A DNA stretch of 10,307 nt, from contig CAYLPU010000142.1 in assembly GCA_964385635.1 (NCBI GenBank), positions 1-10,307 on the forward strand. The letters are read 5' to 3'. Positions within the stretch are counted from its first letter, which is position 1. Each line of letters opens with the position of its first letter. Position numbers and translations under genes: made by a program. This DNA comes from CAYLPU01 sp964385635. Lineage in GTDB: Bacteria > Chloroflexota > Anaerolineae > B4-G1. Positions 6,988 through 10,307 of this stretch are shown one piece after another. The notes below the pieces were generated by a model. That model was not told where the DNA came from. It ran no database searches and saw nothing but the letters and a program-made list of their open reading frames with translations.

Positions 6988-8001
6988 CTAGCGCCGTGGC
7001 CCACACGAAGATCGCTCCACGAGATGAGCGCGGAGCAAAACCGCTTCAGGTGAACTGTCTGGATTTCGTATGGTTTCGATGAGTAGACGTGCCGCTTGCC
7101 GGCCAGATTCCTCCATCGGCTGGCGGAACGTGGTCAAGGGCGGGTCAAAGTAAGAGGCCAGGGGAATATCGTCAAAGCCGATTACAGAAACGTCGTCCGG
7201 CACCCGAAGATCGGCTTCTCGTAGGGCGCGGATGGCCCCCACGGCTATGCGGTCGTTCTGGGCAAAGATGGCTGAGAAAGAGCAGCCTGCCTCCAACAGC
7301 CGCCGGGTGGCCTGATATCCCGAAGTCGCCGACCAGTCGCCGCTGACCGTCAGCCCTGGGTCGAAAGCCAACCCGGCCTGAGCCAGCGCCTGGCGATAGC
7401 CCTCCAGCCGGTCGAGGGTGCACTCTTCGTTATCCGGGCCGATGATGATTGCCACGGCGGTGTGGCCCAGGTCAATCAAGTAACTGGTGGCCTGATAGCC
7501 CCCATCTCGGTCGTCACAGCGAACCGAGGAAACCGGCTCATACCGTGGTGTGTTGTTCAGGTATACTACCGCCATGCCGTTTTCGATAAGGGGCAGAAAG
7601 CGACGGTAGCGATCGTCGGCGTAGGGGTTGAGTATCAGCAGGCCATCTACTTGGCGGTGCAACATCTCTTCCAGCAGCGGCTCCACATCGGCCTCGGTCG
7701 GGGCGCTGCCGGTGAGGATGAAGTAGCCCTGGCGGCGCGCTTCTGCCTGAGCACTTTCGATATTGATGGCAAAGGTGTAGTCAATGAGGTTGGGTGAGAT
7801 GCAGCCCAAGGTACAGGTGCGCCCAGCCACCATACTGCGGGCGATAGCATTGGGGCGGTAGTCCAACTCCTTGATGGTCGCCAACACGCGGGCACGTGTT
7901 TCGGGACTGACTTCGGCTTTGTTGTTGATCACCCGTGACACCGTTTGGCGGGAGACGCCAGCACGCGCGGCTACGTCTTTGATGGTGGGACTGGATTTCA
8001 C
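6988..8001 (-). CDS. LacI-family transcriptional repressor
   Basis: A 337-residue sugar-responsive repressor. The N-terminal helix-turn-helix spans about residues 6-27 (TIKDVAARAGVSRQTVSRVINN, split here as TIKDVAARAG then VSRQTVSRVINN), followed by the hinge helix NAIARSMVAGRT near 51-62 and a periplasmic-binding-protein-like effector domain. VIGFDDIPLASYFDPPLTT near residue 270 onward is the usual C-terminal signature. The start is GTG at 7999-8001, after a GGAG-containing site. It is the first gene of the operon and sits directly behind a strong promoter with two palindromic sites, so it probably represses its own transcription and that of the transport and hydrolase genes until the imported sugar or a derivative binds. 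Family call is firm; effector is inferred. Confidence 0.96.
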   Translation of the reverse strand: MKSSPTIKDVAARAGVSRQTVSRVINNKAEVSPETRARVLATIKELDYRPNAIARSMVAGRTCTLGCISPNLIDYTFAINIESAQAEARRQGYFILTGSAPTEADVEPLLEEMLHRQVDGLLILNPYADDRYRRFLPLIENGMAVVYLNNTPRYEPVSSVRCDDRDGGYQATSYLIDLGHTAVAIIIGPDNEECTLDRLEGYRQALAQAGLAFDPGLTVSGDWSATSGYQATRRLLEAGCSFSAIFAQNDRIAVGAIRALREADLRVPDDVSVIGFDDIPLASYFDPPLTTFRQPMEESGRQAARLLIETIRNPDSSPEAVLLRAHLVERSSCGPRR

Positions 8002-8019
8002 AAGATGCTCTCCTCATTT

Positions 8020-8043
8020 CCGTGAACGTTCCCGTGAACGTTC
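8020..8043 (-). promoter_or_regulatory. Tandem LacI-type operators
   Basis: Two direct copies of CCGTGAACGTTC lie end to end, each containing the perfect palindrome GAACGTTC (8024-8031 and 8036-8043). Their centres are 12 bases apart, so two repressor dimers would bind about one helical turn apart. The central CG and flanking bases fit the general pattern of LacI-family operators. The upstream-most copy overlaps the transcription start predicted from the promoter; the other is in the leader of the repressor gene. Confidence 0.75.
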
Positions 8044-8046
8044 CCA

Positions 8047-8075
8047 ATCATACCACAGAAGGCACGAGTTGTCAA
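8047..8075 (-). promoter_or_regulatory. Sigma-70-type promoter of the repressor/sugar operon
   Basis: On the minus strand a perfect TTGACA (8075-8070) is followed by a 17-base spacer and TATGAT (8052-8047), matching five of six -10 positions. Transcription would start near 8040, inside the first palindromic operator, about 40 bases before the GTG start of the repressor gene. This is the best promoter in the window and probably drives the whole minus-strand operon. Confidence 0.85.
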
Positions 8076-8090
8076 TAGGCCGCATTAGGT

Positions 8091-8102
8091 GTGACTGTTC
8101 GA
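8091..8102 (+). repeat. Left terminal inverted repeat of the insertion sequence
   Basis: GTGACTGTTCGA, perfectly complementary to 9389-9400. The next ten bases match the right end only partly (GGT and one A in common). Confidence 0.88.
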
Positions 8103-8159
8103 CAACCGGTAAAATTGGTGTAAGATTAGGGCCAGACTAAACCGGGAGGCGAAGGAGAA

Positions 8160-9326
8160 ATGCGACTGCACCTGATACAGCCGCGTGTGGAGCCTGAGGA
8201 GATCAAACCGCCGTCTGAGTGCCCGTATGAGGATTGCGATGGCACCCGTTTTCAGTTCTTGCAGGAAGTGGAGAAGCCGCTGCGCGACACCAAATACTCC
8301 CAAGTGGTGGCCCATCGCTACCAGTGCCTGCGTTGTTTTCGTACTCATCGCGTCTATCCCAAGGGGGTCAGTAAAGACCACATATCGCAGCGAGTGAAAG
8401 GACTGGGCATCTTGTTGTATCTGTTGGGGCTGAGCTATGGAGCGGTGTCCCTGGCGCTGGATGCACTGGGAGTCTACATGTGCAAGAGCCGTGTGTATGA
8501 TGCTATGCAGGCCGCAGCGGAACGCGTGCCGGGCATGAAGCGCGACCAGGTGTTTGAGAATGTACGCACACCAGCGCTGGGGGGTGATTTGACATCGGTG
8601 AAAGTGAAGGGGCAGTGGTATCCCTTGGGACTGACGGTGGATGACACGACGGGCCTGGTGCTGACAGTGGAGGGATTGTCGGGAGAGGACGCGGCTACGC
8701 TTGAGGAATGGATGGAGCCTATCGCTGAGGCGGTCGCGGCCGAGATTCTGGTGACGGACGATGCGGATGCATTCAAGACTGTGGCTGACAACTTGGGACG
8801 GGAGCGCCAGGTCTGCAAGAGCCACGTCAAACGCAATACGGAGAGCCTGATCGAGAATCTGCAATCGGCTGTGGCGACTGATGCACATGGATCCCTGGCT
8901 GCAATTGGCGTCACCCCAGAGCAGGCCCAAGCCGACTTGAAGCGGCTGGGCGAACTGATCGTCAGCCGGCAACCAGAAGAAGCTACCGAGTTGGAAACGA
9001 TGCATCGCCGCTATCTGGCGGCCTCTCCTCCTCGCCCAGGAGAGAAAGCGACGACGGCCTATCGGTTGCGATTGCTCTTCTTGGACCGTTGGAACCTATG
9101 GCCCCGCCTGACGCGCTATCGCGTCTGGCAAGGCCCTGACGGTGAGGCATTGGATGGCACGAACAACGGCAGTGAACGCGCCATTGGCTGGTGGATCAAG
9201 GAACGGTACCGCACCATGCGCGGCTACAAGCGGATCAAGTCGGCGATCAATGTCAGTTGTTTACTGGCTTGGTGTGGCAACCATCTCAACTGCGGCGGGG
9301 CTGATCTAGCCCTGCTGCTCACATGA
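8160..9326 (+). CDS. DDE transposase with N-terminal zinc-finger-like region
   Basis: A 388-residue transposase that should cut and rejoin the element's ends. Cys21, Cys26, Cys56 and Cys59 (CPYEDC and CLRC) suggest a zinc-binding fold at the N-terminus. A helix-turn-helix at about 86-116 (LYLLGLSYGAVSLALDALGV and following) resembles the LSYR...GV pattern of IS6 transposases. The likely catalytic triad is Asp143 (GGDLTSVKV), Asp200 or Asp201 (VTDDADAF) and Glu339 (TNNGSERAIG); after the last comes IKERYRTMRGYKRIKSA, like the IS6 K-x-R...M-x-G-F-K segment. CKSHVKRN at 219-226 is the Cys-x2-His often found between the second Asp and the Glu in related groups. It is longer than the roughly 230-residue IS6 enzymes. 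ATG at 8160 follows AAGGAG closely, with GGGAGG a little further upstream. The frame is intact, so the element may be active. Family placement is inference. Confidence 0.9.
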   Translation: MRLHLIQPRVEPEEIKPPSECPYEDCDGTRFQFLQEVEKPLRDTKYSQVVAHRYQCLRCFRTHRVYPKGVSKDHISQRVKGLGILLYLLGLSYGAVSLALDALGVYMCKSRVYDAMQAAAERVPGMKRDQVFENVRTPALGGDLTSVKVKGQWYPLGLTVDDTTGLVLTVEGLSGEDAATLEEWMEPIAEAVAAEILVTDDADAFKTVADNLGRERQVCKSHVKRNTESLIENLQSAVATDAHGSLAAIGVTPEQAQADLKRLGELIVSRQPEEATELETMHRRYLAASPPRPGEKATTAYRLRLLFLDRWNLWPRLTRYRVWQGPDGEALDGTNNGSERAIGWWIKERYRTMRGYKRIKSAINVSCLLAWCGNHLNCGGADLALLLT

Positions 9327-9388
9327 GAGGGGAGCAACCAGGCAGGAATCGCGGGGCACGGTTGCCTGCTTGCCCTCTTCACCAAAGT

Positions 9389-9400
9389 TCGAACAGTCAC
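9389..9400 (-). repeat. Right terminal inverted repeat of the insertion sequence
   Basis: TCGAACAGTCAC, the exact reverse complement of 8091-8102. It lies 62 bases after the transposase stop; the space between holds overlapping short inverted repeats (CAGGCA/TGCCTG and GCAACC/GGTTGC) of unknown meaning. Confidence 0.88.
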
Positions 9401-9406
9401 GTGCGT

Positions 9407-9428
9407 CGGGATTCGTTGCGGAATCCCG
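9407..9428. repeat. 8-bp stem-loop just outside the insertion sequence
   Basis: CGGGATTC pairs perfectly with GAATCCCG around a six-base loop. It begins six bases beyond the right inverted repeat. It may be a second stem of the fabH termination region, or a feature of the target site; neither is proven. Confidence 0.4.
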
Positions 9429-9445
9429 CAGTGACTGGGAAAGCG

Positions 9446-9481
9446 AGGCGCTGCCTGGGGACACTTCCCCAGGCAGCGCCA
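9446..9481 (-). terminator. Strong hairpin after fabH, probable transcription terminator
   Basis: Bases 9447-9461 pair perfectly with 9466-9480, a 15-base-pair stem closed by a four-base loop (CACT). On the minus strand it lies 27 bases after the fabH stop and is followed by TCGCTTTCCC, a poor T-tract, so termination may be partly factor-assisted. Its position and strength make it the natural 3' end of the fabH transcript. Confidence 0.7.
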
Positions 9482-9507
9482 GCACAAACAAATCCACAGC
9501 GCAATGA

Positions 9508-10307
9508 CTACCTGCGCCTGAGACGGTGCTGCCACTGGTTGATCGGCATCATCGCTGCCCTCGCTATGTCCTGCAACCTCGCGCGGGTGGCCACCTGCGT
9601 GCCCCACACAGCGTTCCGCACCCGCGTGACCGGCTGGAACAGATTCGCCAGCAACGGCCAGTCCTCTACCCGGATCGGTTCCTCCGCCACCCGTTCCGGC
9701 TGCCAGTGCAGCACCGCCGCTGCCCAGGTCAGTCCTGCCCCGAAGCCGACCAGTACCACGTGGTCACCGGACTTCAGGCGACCTTCTTCCAGCGCATCAC
9801 ATAGCGCCAGCGGGATTGAGGCTGCCGAAGTGTTACCGTACCGGTCAATGTTGATCATCATCTTCTCCGGGGCCACTCTCAGCCGGCGCGCTGCCAGTTC
9901 GATGATGCGGGCGTTCGCCTGGTGGGGGATGATCAGTTCGATGTCGTCCCAGGTCAGGCCGCTGTCCTGTACAACGTTGATTACCGAGTCGGTCATCTTC
10001 CGCGTGGCGAACTTGAAGATGCGCCGGCCGTCCATCCGCAGGTATTGCTCTCGGTTGCGCAGCATCTCCTCGCTGAGGGGCTTGGCGGTGCCGTAGCCGG
10101 GCGCTATGAGCGCGTCCCAGTCGCTACCGTCGGAACCAAGTTCGCAGCTCAGAATCCCTGTGGGTTGGTCGCTGGCTTCCAGCAGGACGGCCGCCCCACC
10201 ATCTCCGAAGAGCACGCAAGTGGTGCGATCCGTCCAGTCTACGGCTGGTGAGAGTGTTTCGACCCCGACCACCAGCACCTTCTTGTACAGGCCAGTCTCA
10301 ATGAACT
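9508..10307 (-). CDS. fabH: 3-oxoacyl-ACP synthase III (FabH), C-terminal part; 5' end beyond window
   Basis: The frame enters from the right edge and runs 265 codons to its stop. FabH condenses acetyl-CoA (or another short acyl-CoA) with malonyl-ACP to begin fatty acid synthesis in the cytosol. Visible signatures are DWTDRTTCVLFGDGGAAVLL, the catalytic His in IIPHQANARI (visible residue 128) and the catalytic Asn in RYGNTSAASIP (visible residue 158). The active-site Cys lies in the missing N-terminal third, about 115-125 residues. FabH normally ends soon after the GFGAGLTWAAAVLHW strand; here about 60 more residues follow, rich in Arg and Trp. The gene's real start is outside the window; a GTG at 10278 is internal to the domain and should not be taken as a start. 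It is not part of the sugar operon. Confidence 0.95.
   Translation of the reverse strand, partial: FIETGLYKKVLVVGVETLSPAVDWTDRTTCVLFGDGGAAVLLEASDQPTGILSCELGSDGSDWDALIAPGYGTAKPLSEEMLRNREQYLRMDGRRIFKFATRKMTDSVINVVQDSGLTWDDIELIIPHQANARIIELAARRLRVAPEKMMINIDRYGNTSAASIPLALCDALEEGRLKSGDHVVLVGFGAGLTWAAAVLHWQPERVAEEPIRVEDWPLLANLFQPVTRVRNAVWGTQVATRARLQDIARAAMMPINQWQHRLRRR

Larger units (their letters stand above)
8091..9400 (+). mobile_element. Insertion sequence, 1310 bp, IS6-like
   Basis: The element is bounded by perfect 12-base inverted repeats (GTGACTGTTCGA) and contains a single transposase gene. A shared TTGGTG-type motif also lies 24 bases in from the left end and 15 bases in from the right end, possibly a second transposase contact. 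No 8-base target duplication is visible; only GT flanks both ends. The termini share ACTGTT at the same offset as the classic IS6-family end GGCACTGTTGCAAA. The element lies between fabH and the sugar operon, with its left end 15 bases from the operon's -35 box. Confidence 0.85.

Noticed and set aside
8085..9005. A 306-codon minus-strand frame opposite the transposase.
   Set aside because: The plus-strand frame has Cys pairs, helix-turn-helix, DDE residues, a ribosome site and flanking inverted repeats; the minus frame has none of these and runs into the inverted repeat.
9431..9437. A GTGACTG motif beyond the right end of the insertion sequence, resembling its terminus.
   Set aside because: Only seven bases match and the orientation does not define a second element end; probably chance.

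Overview
The window looks like bacterial chromosomal DNA, most likely from a member of the Chloroflexota. The main clue is the solute-binding lipoprotein, whose linker after the lipobox is built from tandem Val-Glu-Val-Pro repeats of a kind familiar from lipoproteins of that phylum. Most genes are GC-rich, start after strong GGAGG ribosome binding sites, and use GTG starts in places. The phylum assignment is an inference from style; no ribosomal RNA or other phylogenetic marker is present.

Layout. From about 8075 down to the left edge, all genes lie on the minus strand and read like one sugar-utilisation operon. In transcription order these are: a LacI-family repressor; a CUT1-type sugar-binding lipoprotein; an intergenic hairpin; two sugar ABC permeases (MalF-like, then MalG-like); an aldo/keto reductase; a GT-B-like protein of unknown function; and a GH42 beta-galactosidase cut by the left edge. 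Gaps are short (7 to 112 bases). The first promoter is clear: TTGACA, 17 bases, TATGAT, followed by two tandem GAACGTTC palindromes over and just after the expected transcription start. This is a convincing autoregulated, sugar-inducible control region. No ATP-binding subunit is present, so the transporter probably borrows one encoded elsewhere.

From 8091 to 9400 on the plus strand lies a 1310-base insertion sequence with perfect 12-base terminal inverted repeats and one DDE transposase. Its protein and ends resemble the IS6 group, but it carries an extra zinc-finger-like N-terminus. It sits 15 bases upstream of the operon's -35 box and is transcribed divergently from the operon.

At the right edge, on the minus strand, is the 3' part of fabH (3-oxoacyl-ACP synthase III), with an unusual C-terminal tail of about 60 residues. 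A perfect 15-base-pair hairpin, probably its terminator, separates it from the insertion sequence.

Biologically, the operon suggests import of a small galactoside, intracellular cleavage by GH42, and control by the LacI-type protein. The least explained member is the GT-B-like gene at 1046-2587. It is visibly less GC-rich than its neighbours and has no obvious role in sugar catabolism, so it is the best candidate for new biology here.
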